DNA from: Deinandra increscens subsp. villosa
Taxonomy: Eukaryota; Streptophyta; Magnoliopsida; Asterales; Asteraceae
Reading direction: 5' to 3'
Length of the DNA stretch: 64,000 bases
Assembly: GCA_039602395.1 (NCBI GenBank)
Contig: JBCNJP010000023.1
Coordinates: 83,769,324 to 83,833,323 of the forward strand
Shown here: positions 1 to 10,213 of the stretch, one piece after another
How positions within the stretch are numbered: the stretch's first letter is position 1
Layout of the letters: each line of letters opens with the position of its first letter
Position numbers and translations under genes: made by a program
The notes under the pieces: generated by a model
The model's database searches: none
Told to the model about the DNA's origin: nothing
Seen by the model: only the letters and a program-made list of their open reading frames with translations

Positions 1-123
1 AGTCCGAACCTCAGGTTCGGCCAGTCCGAACTCCAGGTTCAGACCTGGTTCGGCCAAGCATACTTTGGCTTGATCTTGAACATTGCTTGATACTTCACAC
101 GACGCACATATCAGGTATCAACA
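1..123 (-). repeat. 5' LTR tip of a Sirevirus-like gag-only element (antisense)
   Basis: Read on the minus strand this begins TGTTGATACC and matches the first 123 bases of the LTR at 28589-28936 with one mismatch that I could see. It is far more different from the LTR at 2839-3215. It abuts gag sequence at 124, and the flank AAGCC (124-128) is the likely 5-bp target duplication. The rest of the element lies left of the window. Its close match to the LTR at 28589 suggests the two are the LTR pair of one element. Confidence 0.85.
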
Positions 124-1149
124 AAGCCTAAGAAGAAGAAAGGAAAGAAATCTGAGATTCCTATTGCTCCAATTTTTGTTTCTGGCTCGTCGTCTGCTGA
201 CAATGAGAAGTCTGCTACTTTAAGCGATATGATTCGTTTTCAACCGGATTTTGATGAGAAGATCTTCTATGAGCAAACGCATAAAAATGAAGTCAAAGCT
301 GAATTTTCAAGGTTGGCAAAGACTAGACACCAGAATTCAAATTCTGAGGAGAAAGTTGTTGGAAAGCATGTGAGTCTGGGATTTAAAGCAAAATATGTAA
401 AAGGTGAGGAGGCTCCAGCATCATCATCTCAAGATTTGAAGAAATTGAAGATGAAACAAGTGAAGAAGGAAGTCTTTAAAGCTGAAAAAGTTCAACCCGA
501 GAGGTTTTACAAACTCAAGGGTTCGGATCAATTGTTTTCTGATAAAGAATTTCCTCTTCACTGTGTGGATGCTAGAAAAATTTATGAAGTCTTTGTCAAA
601 GAAGTTGTTTCATCAAATATTCAGCTTTAACAAGCTAAAATTTCTTCTGTGAGTTTACATTCTCGAAGCCCAACTTCAAAATGGGTTCATGATCATCGTC
701 ATCAAGTATATGATTCTATCTCTGATCATGCTCGAGATGTTCATATTTGTGGTTCTTCGCAGGTACCTCAAAAGTGGGACAAAAGAAAACAACTATGTTA
801 TATTTGCCGCCGAACATGGCATATGGCAAAAGATTGTCCACTGCCTGCTGGTTCATCTCAAAGGTTTCACAAGAAACCAGTTTTTGGTAAACCTGCCAAA
901 CCAATGTTCTTTAATGAACAAGGCAGAGTTTTTGATGACTTTGAGCCTACATTCTTCTTAAAACAAAAACGTTTTGTTCAAATCTTTCAAAAGACTCAAC
1001 ATGTAGGTTCGTCATCACTGTCACCTGTGATAAGTTCATCAAAAACTGAACTACCAAAACCACAACAATGGAAACCTAAGGTGGTTTCTAAGCAAAATCT
1101 GGACACTGGTCGACCAGAAGCGATCCGCTTCAGGTCTTTTATGAACTAA
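124..1149 (+). pseudogene. Gag-like protein, 3' half, of a Sirevirus-like Copia element (copy A)
   Basis: A lysine-rich stretch is followed by a conserved block ending in a CX2CX4HX4C zinc knuckle (CYIC..H..C, near 805-850) and a basic tail. It aligns through its length with the gag at 25290-26879. The zinc ligands are all present, but the usual Gly before His is Trp. One in-frame TAA at 628-630 splits it, and reading resumes in the same frame. The 5' half is missing because an antisense LTR is inserted at 123/124. No protease, integrase or RT follows: after the stop the sequence is non-coding to the LTR, so this is a gag-only, non-autonomous element. Gag coats the element RNA in cytoplasmic particles. 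Its assignment to Sireviruses rests on the multiple polypurine tracts and is an inference. Confidence 0.75.
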
Positions 1150-2838
1150 TCGGTTTGACCAGTGTGCAGGTACTTCTGGAAGACCTATTGATGATTGTAA
1201 GTTGTTGATGGAGGAGTATTCAGCTTGATTAAAATTTCATGATAAATCTTTCTAACCTGCAAATTTTCTGAAATTCTACATTGCAAAATATCCGTGTTGA
1301 TTGATCAATTTTCTTTCTTAAAAACAAAACAAATTTGAAAAAGACAAAAATAGAGTCTTGTTTTTGTGTAAAATGAAAAATCCAAAATTAGAGTTTTTCA
1401 TTTTAAGGGGGAGAAATGCATGTAAGGGGAGAAATTGCAAAAATAGAAGAAGGTGAATACATGCAAAATATATAAAATTTGAGAAATTGATCATTGGGAA
1501 ATAATGGTACATTGGCTTGCTAATCTGACTCATGGATAAAGTAGATGAAAAGGCCATAGGATCATTGCTTGATGTGCTTGGTAGGCTCGGCAAATCAGAA
1601 AGTATTCAGATGTGATAAACACTAAATACTAATGCTTGACCAAGTGGACAACATCTTGATGCTTATTTCATGACACAAAAAGAAAAATAAGTGTGGAAAT
1701 AGTAATGAGAAGTCAATGTGTACACATGCGTTCATTTTACAAAGATTTAAACTTGTTTGATTTTCTTTATTTTGTCAAACGATCGGACTTTCTTTGCGTG
1801 TCCACAAGACTGACCTGATCGTTGTTTGTTTGACGTTCTGCTTTATTTTCTTTGGTGTTTCGTATAACTCATCGGACTTTCTCTGCGTGTTCACAAGACC
1901 GACCTGATTGTTGTTGAGTTATACAATTTCAACTTATTTTATTTTTCTTATTTTGTTAAATCCGAGGCCTTATCTGCGTATTGAAAGAACGACCTTAAGG
2001 TAGACGATTTAAAGTTCTTATTTCTTTTTGCATGGAACACAGTTGACGATCTCATGAAAATGTTATACTTTGTGTCAATTCACAAGTGTAATCACACAAA
2101 AAGAAAAAGCAAAAGTAAAGGAAAAAATGTCTGAATATGTCTGATAATGTGAGGTACGCTGGTCAAAGAAAATCTAATCAATACCTTAACATATCCAGAT
2201 GTTAGAAGTATGATTTTGCTTGAGTTTAAGATGGACAAATTATATTAGCAATCAACATGACTTATGTGCTTCAATTAGTTGAAATTGAAGTGTAGTTCTG
2301 TGTGTTATGACCAATATGATCCCATAAAGTGATCTTTCTCATACCAAAAATAGTGTTTGATTCTCTATTGTGATATCATTTCATTTCAGAAAAGAACAAA
2401 AATATTTTCGGTGTGTTTTAGCATAAACCTGACAAATCAAAAAGATTTTAGGTTTGTTTTGATATAAACTTTCTAAAAGCCAAAAAGATTTTGTTTCTGT
2501 TTTATTTTCGATCTGATCAACACGTGATACAAAATCAAGTTTTCAAACTCATGTCTTGGAGTCTCAAAGAGACGTTTTGTGCCAAGATTATTTAAATGTT
2601 TGAGCATGTTGCTAATATGAAAGACATCACAACTTCAAGTCTTCTGAAGCTGTTGATAAAAGACTAGAGATACACGAGACATCGTCAAGATTTCGAGATC
2701 AAGTTACGTTTCAAGTGAGGAAGAGTTTGTTCGAGGATTCATTTCGTTGAACGATCGGATTCAACATTTGAGGGGGAGCTTGATTGAAGATACAGATTTG
2801 AAGATATTGAAGTGATACTGCACACGACGAGGGGAGTT
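1150..2838 (+). other. Non-coding 3' internal region of gag-only element A
   Basis: No open frame of note. It holds several polypurine tracts of AAGGGGGAG type (1405-1413, 1424-1431, 2770-2778 and the LTR-adjacent 2829-2836). Multiple PPTs are a known Sirevirus feature. It also holds three related stem-loops (listed separately). The same region, similarly ordered, occupies 26880-28588 in copy B. Confidence 0.7.
1774..2012 (+). other. Three tandem stem-loop units with shared TCTNTGCGT core
   Basis: Unit 1 (1774-1834) is closed by GTCAAAC/GTTTGAC and AACGATC/GATCGTT. Unit 2 (1863-1923) is closed by TATAACTCA/TGAGTTATA. Unit 3 (1956-2012) is closed by TTAAATC/GATTTAA with inner CCTTA/TAAGG. All three loops carry a TCTNTGCGT core, and units 1-2 share CTTTCT before it and GACCTGAT after it. 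Copy B keeps the same order at 27520-27760. The pattern of conserved loops with changing but paired stems suggests RNA structure. Function is unknown; packaging or dimerisation of the RNA is speculation. Confidence 0.55.
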
Positions 2839-3215
2839 TGTTGATACCTGATATGTGCGTCGTGTGAAGTATCCAAACCAAGATGAAAAAGAACAAGTTC
2901 AAGCCAAAGTGTTACTGGCCAAACCAGGTCCGAACCAGGAGTTCGGACTGGCCGGACCCGGAGTTCGGACAGGGTTCGGCCCAACGGCTATATATAGTGT
3001 TTGTTCTTTGTATTTGTAAGAGTTCTGAGCGTGAGAGATTCTGTTAAGTGTGTGTTTCTTACAGTGTTTCTCTGTGTCATATTTCTGAGTGTTTACTGGT
3101 TGTAATTGCTCTTCGTTGTAATTGTTCTTCGTTGATTAATAAAACAATCGGTTAATTACGTTTCGAATTCCCATTAGCTAGAACGAGTAGACGATCCGAT
3201 GCGCACGCATTTTCA
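2839..3215 (+). repeat. 3' LTR of gag-only element A
   Basis: It begins TGTTGATACC right after the polypurine tract and ends GCATTTTCA. Inside are a TATA box (TATATATA, 2989-2996), inverted GTCCGAAC/GTTCGGAC words at 2928-2948 just upstream of it, and AATAAAA near 3138 as a poly(A) signal. The length of 377 bp compares with 348 bp for the copy at 28589. Confidence 0.85.
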
Positions 3216-4142
3216 ACCATTGCGTAGATAAATATGAAAACATACATATATTTAATTGTTTTGTAACACTTCTGAACAAAAGAATTAGGAAGCACAAACA
3301 ACATGAACAACTTTCCATCCTTTTTATGATGCAAATTCTGTACAATTCATACACAAGGCATGCAAAAATAATTAAAAAAAAGAACTATAACCATAATAGA
3401 CCCAATAGTCTATTAGTCTACGCATAAGGTAAAGCACTACTTGTGTATAAATAATCACATTAGAGCAGAGATAGAAATAAACTTGCCTGCCCAGAGCTGG
3501 ATATGCAAGTTTTTGGTAAAGAGGTCATTTTAACTCTTTTGCTCACCCTCCATCTAGATGCTCCTTAATTATATTGTCAAAAGCATAAAAAAGTTCCAAG
3601 ACAATTCTTGTGTACAATTGTGCCTCTGATCTCTGAAGAAAACTATATAACAGATATTAGAAGTCCACCTATCAGAAAAGCTATTCACCACTGAATCTAC
3701 TGCAATTGGCCTCCTAATACATCTCCTCCATATCTTTGTATATCAAGGAAGTAATGACACACATAAATTAGTAAATTGTCTCGTTCCCACAGGTGGAAAA
3801 GATACTCACATTTTACCCTTAAATAATCAGTTTTGTAACTTCTGTTGCAGCTGCTATGCAATTAATTACCCAAAATAGATTCATTAACTGCTCGATAATT
3901 GAACAATGACAAACCTCTATCATTGTGACTTTCTGAATAAACTGATATCATACCAATCCACTTGCCCGAGCAAGACTCTACATTCCACGCTTCGATGTTT
4001 GTGAAACCTTTCCTCTCGTAAATCTGCTTGTATTGGGAGTGATTTTTATTCAAAACATTGGCATCCTACGACCCGCTTGCCCGAGCAAGACTCCACATTT
4101 TTAAAAATATATAAAGTGAAAAATAAAAAAACTAAACTATAA
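3216..4142. other. No recognisable gene
   Basis: AT-rich sequence. The only internal structure seen is a short repeat, CTTGCCCGAGCAAGACTC, near 3961 and 4075. A 63-codon minus-strand frame (3862-4053) has no similarity I recognise; it could be a downstream exon of the broken SANT gene, but this is not supported. Confidence 0.4.
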
Positions 4143-4150
4143 GTTAAAAA

Positions 4151-4727
4151 CAGTGTTGTAGAAAGCGCTAGGCGGTCGAGTACCGCCTAGCATTTAATCG
4201 GGATTAATCGTTTTGTAATTTTTATATGTAATATTTATAAATATATATGTATAATGTTATTTTTATACTTTTTATGTATAAATTTATAAGTATAAGGACC
4301 AAATTTAAACTAGTAAAGACAGATAGGGTTAAAATGTTAAAATATCCAAACTAGTTTTATAGTAAAAGTTAATAAGTTAAGGGATAAATTGTAAACTTAT
4401 AAAAGATAGAGGGGCTAAATGTTAAAAGCTTAAACTTAATAAAACCCTAAAAGCCCCCCCCCCCCACCCCCCAAAAAAAACATCGGCGCCTCCAGGTTTC
4501 TTCTTCCTCTGTTCCTTCTTCCTGATTTCCGGTGGAAATGACATCACCGGCGCCGGAATACGTAAATCCGGCTGATATTTACCACCGCCTAGCCCCCTCC
4601 TTGACCGACTAGTACCGCGTTTTACCGATTTTTTCCGAAACCGTTTAATGTCCGACTAGCCGGAAATTCTACGGAAAAGTTCCGATTAGCGCCTAGGCGC
4701 CGATTAATTCCGCGTTTTACAACACTA
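4151..4727. mobile_element. hAT-type MITE (577 bp)
   Basis: Termini CAGTGTTGTA and TACAACACTA are inverted repeats with one mismatch. They are flanked by perfect 8-bp duplications GTTAAAAA at 4143-4150 and 4728-4735, the hallmark of hAT insertion. Sub-terminal inverted GCGCTAGGCGG/GCGCCTAGGCGC-like words and an internal C-rich run (about 4457-4472) are present. No transposase is encoded, so it would depend on one supplied in trans. It lies in the presumed intron or 3' flank of the SANT gene. Confidence 0.85.
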
Positions 4728-4743
4728 GTTAAAAAAGTAAAAA

Positions 4744-5161
4744 AAAATATTTACCATTTGTTGGTAGAGACCGTTGAAATTGTTAACCTTCGTTAACATT
4801 TTGTTCAATCTTGAGTTCACTTGGTGGACGGTTCTATTTGAACCACCTCTTTGTCGGTTAAAGTGTTGGAGAACTCAAGCCCAAAAACAATCGGACCTTT
4901 GTTGGTTTCCGATAATCTTGTCTTCGGAAACGAAGAGCCAAGCGTTTGCCAAACATGCCTCTTCGGCACCGGTCCAGTTGACACGTGCCGCTCGACCCGA
5001 AACATTTTGTGTTGCTTGAGTTTCGGGTACGGTTTCATCATCATCATCATCGGCTTTGTTTTATTGTTGGTGGTGTTGTTGTTCGTGGACGAAAAGTTGA
5101 TGCTCACGAAATTGTTGAACATTATCTTTATCTTCGCCGTCGTCGTCTTCATGATGGGGGT
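4744..5161 (-). pseudogene. SANT/Myb-like protein, 3' part of exon 1 (Harbinger-associated type)
   Basis: The minus-strand frame gives an acidic/Gln/His-rich linker and then a SANT-like domain with key residues W..EE..L..AW, S.D..IGN.Q, FW, RT..QV.SR and FNG. This pattern is typical of the plant Myb/SANT proteins tied to PIF/Harbinger elements and of related NAM-associated proteins. Two nonsense codons break it: a TAA just after the Gln/His run (about 5050) and a TGA after FWA (about 4884). A GTAAAT donor-like site follows the domain near 4757. The frame continues exactly from the 5' part at 7639-7907 across the GGGGT target duplication, so the two pieces were one gene before the LTR insertion. 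Whether it was a host gene or Harbinger ORF1 is unclear. Confidence 0.7.
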
Positions 5162-5690
5162 TGTAAGGATCTAATTGAACCCTCACGCGATATCAAAGTC
5201 TATAATCACCGTGCAGAATCCGGTGATTATAGGTGATTCAAGATAAATGCAAATAAGATGAATAAACAATATGAATTAGATCAAGAACACAAACCGATTG
5301 AGAAAAAACACTTTACTATGAAACTTGATTGCTTACACTTGTCGAAATTCTCCTTGAGAATTTCGTGAACACAGAAAATCGCAAAACACCTTGAGAGTAA
5401 CCCACCCTAATCTCCTAAATAAGCTATCCTTATATAGGGGGAGATTAGCTTGGAAAACAAGTTAATCTATCTTTGGTAACCCTAATTACCCACTAATTCT
5501 CGATTTTGACCATATAGGCTCACTAAACTCCCTCTAAACATTGTTTAATTGAGCCTAACCACATCTAAATAAGCCCAGTGACCCAATATAACCATAACCC
5601 AGCTAATCTCCACCTATTCTATCACATAGGCCTTCAAAATAGTCCGTCAAGTGATGATTTAATACACAAGCCACAAATTATTTCCTTACA
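5162..5690 (-). repeat. 3' LTR of the 5162-7634 element
   Basis: Direct copy of 7106-7634. On the minus strand it holds CTATATAAGG, a TATA box (plus-strand position near 5431). The inverted pair TATAATCACC/GGTGATTATA (5200-5231) lies near its 3' end. Confidence 0.9.
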
Positions 5691-6175
5691 ATCTTCCCCT
5701 TGGTTTGTGATATTAAATGTCTTCTACTTTCAATCTTCAGAACTTGCAGTCTTCACCTTGGCTTGAGCAAGGGTTGATGAAGATTCTTTTCTTTAGCAAT
5801 CCTCATTGGGCAGCATGTGGGATGATTGATGGCTCTTTCTCTTTATCAGCATCAGATTGAACTGCAAGTAATGAGAGGAGGATTCTCAAATACTTGCTTC
5901 TTCTTGAAAACTATTGAGTCAATGCTGAATCAGTAGTAACTGTCTTGACTTGCTTGTGACTTCAGAGGATAAATTTTGAAAACCTCTGTCTTGGCATTCT
6001 TGAATTTCTTGTTATGACTGCTCTGCATCTTTTCTTCAATTAGCTTCCCCTAAACTTGAGAAAGTTGTTTTGCCACTGCATGAGCCCACTGATGAGTTTG
6101 GAGACTTGTTTGTCATCTTGGGCCTTTCAATCTTGATTGGAACGGAATTTGGAGGCTTGATGGTGATCTTGGGCC

Positions 6176-6751
6176 TTATACTCTTAATGTGAGATGATAA
6201 ACCACCATCATGACCAAGCCTTTGAACTTAGTGGTGAATGAGGGTCGCTCTTCTCCTTCAATCGGAATGAACATAGACCCCGCTGTCATGAATATCTTAC
6301 CATTGGGCCTTGTAGTCATCACTACTCGTTCCCGCTTTACCTCATCCACAACTTTGGAATAAGGAGTCTCGATTTTTGGATAAGGAATCAACTTTTCTTC
6401 ATCAGCTCTCTTTACTTCACTAGAGCTTGAACCTGCACACTCAGTAGTGTTATTTGACCGAGTTGTTTCAGTGGTTGTCTTTTCATCTTTATGTACAGGT
6501 TGAGGCCCATATACCATGGTTGCTTCATTCAGGGGCTCTTTCAACAATTCATCGGCAGTTTGGGGGGTGTGGATCGAAAAGTCTCTGAGGGGACTTTTCG
6601 ATCGAAGAGCACAGTGGATCGAAAAGTCGCAGGGGACTTTCCGATCAAGATGACGGATCGAGAAGTCTCGAGGGGACTTCTCGATTGAGTGGTAACTGAT
6701 CGAAAAGTCTCTAGGGACTTTTCGATTGAGGATGCTGATCGAGAATTTCAA
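6176..6751 (-). CDS. Hypothetical repeat protein inside the non-autonomous LTR element
   Basis: 191 codons. The first 60 or so are four imperfect repeats of RKVPRDFSI type, a by-product of the hairpin array read on this strand. The rest is hydrophilic, Ser/Thr/Glu/Lys-rich, and ends in a short hydrophobic segment. I recognise no domain. The start lies inside the repeat array, and the repeat pattern continues upstream in other frames, so the true N-terminus is uncertain. It could be a decayed gag remnant. Confidence 0.35.
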   Translation of the reverse strand: MKFSISILNRKVPRDFSISYHSIEKSPRDFSIRHLDRKVPCDFSIHCALRSKSPLRDFSIHTPQTADELLKEPLNEATMVYGPQPVHKDEKTTTETTRSNNTTECAGSSSSEVKRADEEKLIPYPKIETPYSKVVDEVKRERVVMTTRPNGKIFMTAGSMFIPIEGEERPSFTTKFKGLVMMVVYHLTLRV

Positions 6752-6925
6752 ATTGGGACTTCTCGATTGAAACTGCTGGTCGAAAAGTCACTGGAGGGGA
6801 CTTTCTGACTGAAACTGCCTGATCGAAAAGCCACAAGGGGGCTTTCTCGATCAAAATGAGGCAACAGAAAAGGGTTTTCGATCAGCCCGGCTGATCGAAA
6901 AGTCTCTGGCTGGGTCGAAAAGTCT
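6567..6925. repeat. Tandem array of about 8 hairpin units (about 41-bp period)
   Basis: Each unit has the form GATCGAAAAGTC - short GGGG-containing spacer - GACTTTTCGATC. Units begin near 6570, 6614, 6656, 6698, 6739, 6778, 6820 and 6885. Several arm changes are matched in the partner arm: GAGAAGTC pairs with GACTTCTC in unit 3, and AAAAGCC with GGCTTT in unit 7. Other units carry single mismatches. The array lies inside the LTR element, not in its LTRs. Confidence 0.9.
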
Positions 6926-7090
6926 AAAAAACACGAGCAGTTGGTCACGAACACTTCTGTCTTTATCCGAAACCTGCAAAAAAAAAATCCTTCCGAACCT
7001 TGCTACTGCGAAAATCACCACAAAACTCAAACGGTTAGTTGTCAAAAACTTGAATCGGATATCGCGAGAGCCTCGAAACTTGCGTTTCTT

Positions 7091-7103
7091 GGCTCTGATA
7101 CCA
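7091..7103 (-). other. Primer binding site, initiator tRNA-Met type
   Basis: Minus strand reads TGGTATCAGAGCC, complementary to the 3' end of plant initiator tRNA-Met, two bases inside the 5' LTR. It fixes the element's orientation as minus. Confidence 0.85.
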
Positions 7104-7105
7104 AT

Positions 7106-7634
7106 TGTAAGGATCTAATTGAACCCTCACGCGATATCAAAGTCTATAATCACCGTACGGAATCCGGTGATTATAGGTGATTCAAGATAAATACAAATAA
7201 GATGAATAAACAATATGAATTAGATCAAGAACACAAACCGATTGAGAAGAAACACTTTACTATGAAACTTGATTGCTTACACTTGTCGAAATTCTCCTTG
7301 AGAATTTCGTGAACACAGGAAATCGCAAAACACCTTGAGAGCAACCCACCCTAATCTCCTAAATAAGCTATCCTTATATAGGGGGAGATTAGCTTGGAAA
7401 ACAAGCTAATCTATCTTTGGTAACCCTAATTACCCACTAATTTCCTTTTTTGACCATATAGGCACACTAAACTCCCTCTAAACATTGTTTAATTGAGCCC
7501 AACCACATCTAAATTGCCCCAGTGACCCAATATAACCATAACCCAGCTAATCTCCACCTATTCTATCACATAGGTCTTCAAAATAATCCGCCAAGTGATG
7601 ATTTAATACACAAGCCACAAATTATTTCCTTACA
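7106..7634 (-). repeat. 5' LTR of the 5162-7634 element
   Basis: 529 bp, the same length as the partner LTR. It begins (minus strand) TGTAAGGA and ends TCCTTACA, directly next to the PBS. The flanking GGGGT is the target duplication. Confidence 0.9.
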
Positions 7635-7912
7635 GGGGTTACAGTATTGTTCACGAAATTGTTGGTTTTGGTATGGTTGGTGGACGTTAAACGGTTGGGG
7701 GATGTTAAATTGGTTCAAGTCGGGTAAGACGAATCGACTGGATTCGACTTGAACCAGCATGCCCGAAGAAGGTGGGTAGAAATGGTAGTTCATGGGGTTT
7801 GAAGATGGGGGTGGCATCGAGTCTCTTTGTTGTTGCGGGTTTAACAAACGTGGTCGCAAGTTTTTTTTGGATTGACCCTTCGAAGAGCTCGGGTTTGATC
7901 GATCCATGGGGG
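7635..7912 (-). pseudogene. SANT/Myb-like protein, 5' part
   Basis: The start at 7905-7907 (MDRSNPSSSKG) opens a low-complexity N-terminus rich in Pro, Ser, Gln and Asn, as is usual before the SANT domain in this protein type. The frame runs to 7639, where the LTR element is inserted, and resumes at 5161. Upstream (7913-8050) is a plausible promoter/5' UTR with a TATA-like TTTATATAAA near 8013-8022 on the minus strand. Confidence 0.65.
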
Positions 7913-8050
7913 TGTTTGAAGTGTTTGAGTGTGGAAGAAATTTGATTTGGTGTAGAAGAGAGTGAAAGAAATTTATAAAAGATGTGAAATGGTGTGTGAA
8001 GGTGGTGGGTTTTATATAAAAAAAGTAAATAATTTTTTTTTAATAAAGAT

Positions 8051-8217
8051 GACCGTTCAACGGTCTTGAACATTAAAAACAACAAAAGTTTCATCGGCAT
8101 TATGTAGTTTCAAAATGAAGTTTTTGCCGACACTGAGGGAGTGGCGGCGGTGTTGCCGAGGAAGTTTCCAGCGCTGCGGCTAGTTTGATGCCCACTCCGT
8201 CCAGCCTAACACCCTTA
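8051..8217. mobile_element. Probable PIF/Harbinger-like element end
   Basis: The sequence ends CCAGCCTAACACCC at 8201-8214, followed by TTA (8215-8217), the usual Harbinger target. A perfect inverted repeat GACCGTT-C-AACGGTC lies at about 8051-8065. The matching left terminal repeat was not found, so the left side may be lost. Position next to the SANT gene fits a Harbinger ORF1 origin for it. Confidence 0.4.
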
Positions 8218-8711
8218 CACATCATAGAAACGCTAGGATCTTAACAGTTTCCGAGATTAAATGATTTTAAACAAAGTTTTTCATAAGAAAATAAATAAAG
8301 TGGAGCGGGAGGCTTAAATGGTTAATGTATAGCCTCTAATCTAATTGACAAATCAATCTCTTAATCATTTTATCATTTTAATCTTACCAATTCCCCTTTG
8401 TTTATTACATTGAGTTAGGAATTGTACATCAGAAGCAAATTGTAATGCACATACATTTTATAAGTGCTGTGTGCAATGATATTTTGAAAACATACTATGT
8501 AGTACAAAAATGATCTTTAAGCACATAAAAAAACTAAAACCAGAAAATAAACTTCAGTTTGTCATATTAAGTTATGAACAAATAAAGAATAGAAGAAAGT
8601 GTATTATTTAAAGGTAAAAGTATGTCTGCTATATGATGTTTTAAACCAGAACTCAAATCTTCGTATACCATTCTCATAAATTGCAACATGATGTTCTAAC
8701 ACTCCTCCCTT

Positions 8712-8852
8712 GTCCTGGTCGTCAAGGGGGAGGTGGTAAGCCTTTGTCTTACCTGGAGGTCATGGGTTCAATCCCTGACAATGGTGTTTCTGGTGTAATT
8801 TAGGAGTAGATTAGAGGGTGTGTGTGTTAGCCGTTCAAAAAAAAAAAAATGA
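8712..8852 (+). mobile_element. tRNA-derived SINE
   Basis: An A-box-like AGGTGGTAAGCC (about 8731-8742) and a B box GGTTCAATCCC (8765-8775) are spaced as in tRNA-derived SINEs. The unit ends in GTTAGCCGTTC and a poly(A) tail (about 8837-8849). It would be transcribed by RNA polymerase III and moved by LINE machinery in trans. No cloverleaf is evident, so it is not a tRNA gene. Target duplications are not clear. Confidence 0.75.
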
Positions 8853-10054
8853 TTATATAAAATAATAAAAATGCTGAAATTTAAGTCTTTAAATTCTGAA
8901 TTAGTATAGTAGCATTTAATAACATACGAAGTCTCGAGAAAACTTGAATAAACAAATCAAAAAACCCGTGAATATGAGTTAAAGTTAAATAGATTGTGTC
9001 CAAATCATAATGCAATAAACATCATAAGAAAAAGATAAGCACCATCATACCTTAAGGTTGTCCATATAATGTTCTTAGTACTTTAGAATCCAATTTATTT
9101 CCCTGTGTCAAATTGAGCGTGAACTAAAGAAGGAAGGCAATTTAATCCAACTTTTTAATGTACAATACTTCAGAATTCTCCACAAACTTTCTGAAGTAAT
9201 AAAATGTCACGACTTTCTTTCTGTTGAACCTGTAACTCAAGATTCCCACGATTACAACTTTTTTAAATAAATCTCTAAAATAAAACATATCATGATGTGG
9301 ATCAATAGATGTGAAGCGTTCAATGGCACAAAGAATTAGCCATATTAACATGAGATTAAACACGTAAATCTAAGGTTTGAATCTGCTCTCTACTTCATAA
9401 GGGGTTTGAAATTTAAATAATCGGTGGTTTCTTTAAACAAAAAAATCTAGGGTTTCCTTATGCTTAGTATAAGATCGAAGGGTGAACGATTACGTAAATG
9501 AATAAGATGTGTGAATGATTAGATGATGATGAAAGATGAACGATAGCGTACCCGATGCTTTCCCGGTCGATTATAGAAGCTTGAGAGAGAGAGGAGTTGT
9601 CGATGAAGATGAAGAGAGCTTCGCCCCAAACCCCTAGCCGTGATGAACCTTTTGATCGATTGCGTGAACGACGATGATTTCGATCGCCGTTCTTGAGGAA
9701 GGCGGCACCTTTTTTGGATCATATTCCCTTTTGAGAATAGTTTCATTGATCGCCGAGGAGAGTAGGAGACGATTGTGATATGCGCTTATGAGAATTATGA
9801 GAAAATAGGGTTTTTGATTGAAGTTGTCGGGGTTTAACGCGGGTCATAAGGATCCGCGTGTGATTTAGTGGATAGTGATTTTAGGCAGGAACTGGACTAC
9901 AGGGACGGCTATGGTAACGTCACCTCAGCATAAAAAAATTATTTTATTAAAATAGATGATGATAGTTACGACGGTGTTTTTTTTTACTATTATTTATTTA
10001 TCTTTTAAAATTAGACATTTAAAATTTTAAAATTATAATAACACATATTACCAA
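8853..10054. other. No assignable gene
   Basis: AT-rich. The stretch 9519-9800 is more GC-rich and reads like a promoter/5' UTR or gene start, with a 75-codon basic minus-strand frame (9519-9746), but I recognise no protein. It may be a host gene relic. Confidence 0.3.
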
Positions 10055-10213
10055 AAAAAAAAAAAAAAAAATAGGAACCGAATAAGAAAACGAAAAAACC
10101 GAACCGAAAAAAACCAAAACTGAACGGTTTCTTTTCTTAGGAACCGAAAACTTCGGTTTCGGTTTGGTTCGAGCCAAAAACCGAAACGAACCAAATCATG
10201 CTCACCCCTAAAG
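10055..10213. mobile_element. hAT-like MITE remnant with GAACCGAA words
   Basis: Repeated ACCGAA/TTCGGT words and an end reading CATGCTCACCCCTA resemble the TAGGGGTG-ended hAT MITEs (compare 42486-43200). Only one terminus is present; the other side begins after a run of 18 or more A. Confidence 0.5.

Larger units (their letters stand above)
5162..7634 (-). mobile_element. Non-autonomous LTR retrotransposon with hairpin array
   Basis: Two direct LTRs of 529 bp each begin TGTAAGGA and end TCCTTACA. The target duplication GGGGT is at 5157-5161 and 7635-7639. The PBS matches initiator tRNA-Met (minus strand, 7091-7103), and a polypurine tract (CAAGGGGAAGAT on minus) abuts the 3' LTR at about 5691-5703. 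The internal part is only 1.4 kb and encodes no RT or integrase, so it must be mobilised in trans. The LTRs differ at roughly 18 sites by eye, so it is not very recent. It interrupts the SANT gene. Confidence 0.92.

Noticed and set aside
4774..5236. Plus-strand frames with His- or Ile-runs
   Set aside because: They are the opposite strand of the SANT pseudogene's Asp/Met-type codon run.
6567..6925. CRISPR-like array
   Set aside because: Plant DNA, the repeated units are themselves hairpins with short variable spacers, and no cas genes exist.
8731..8775. tRNA gene
   Set aside because: A and B boxes are present but no cloverleaf or anticodon arm fits, and a poly(A) tail follows; it is a SINE.
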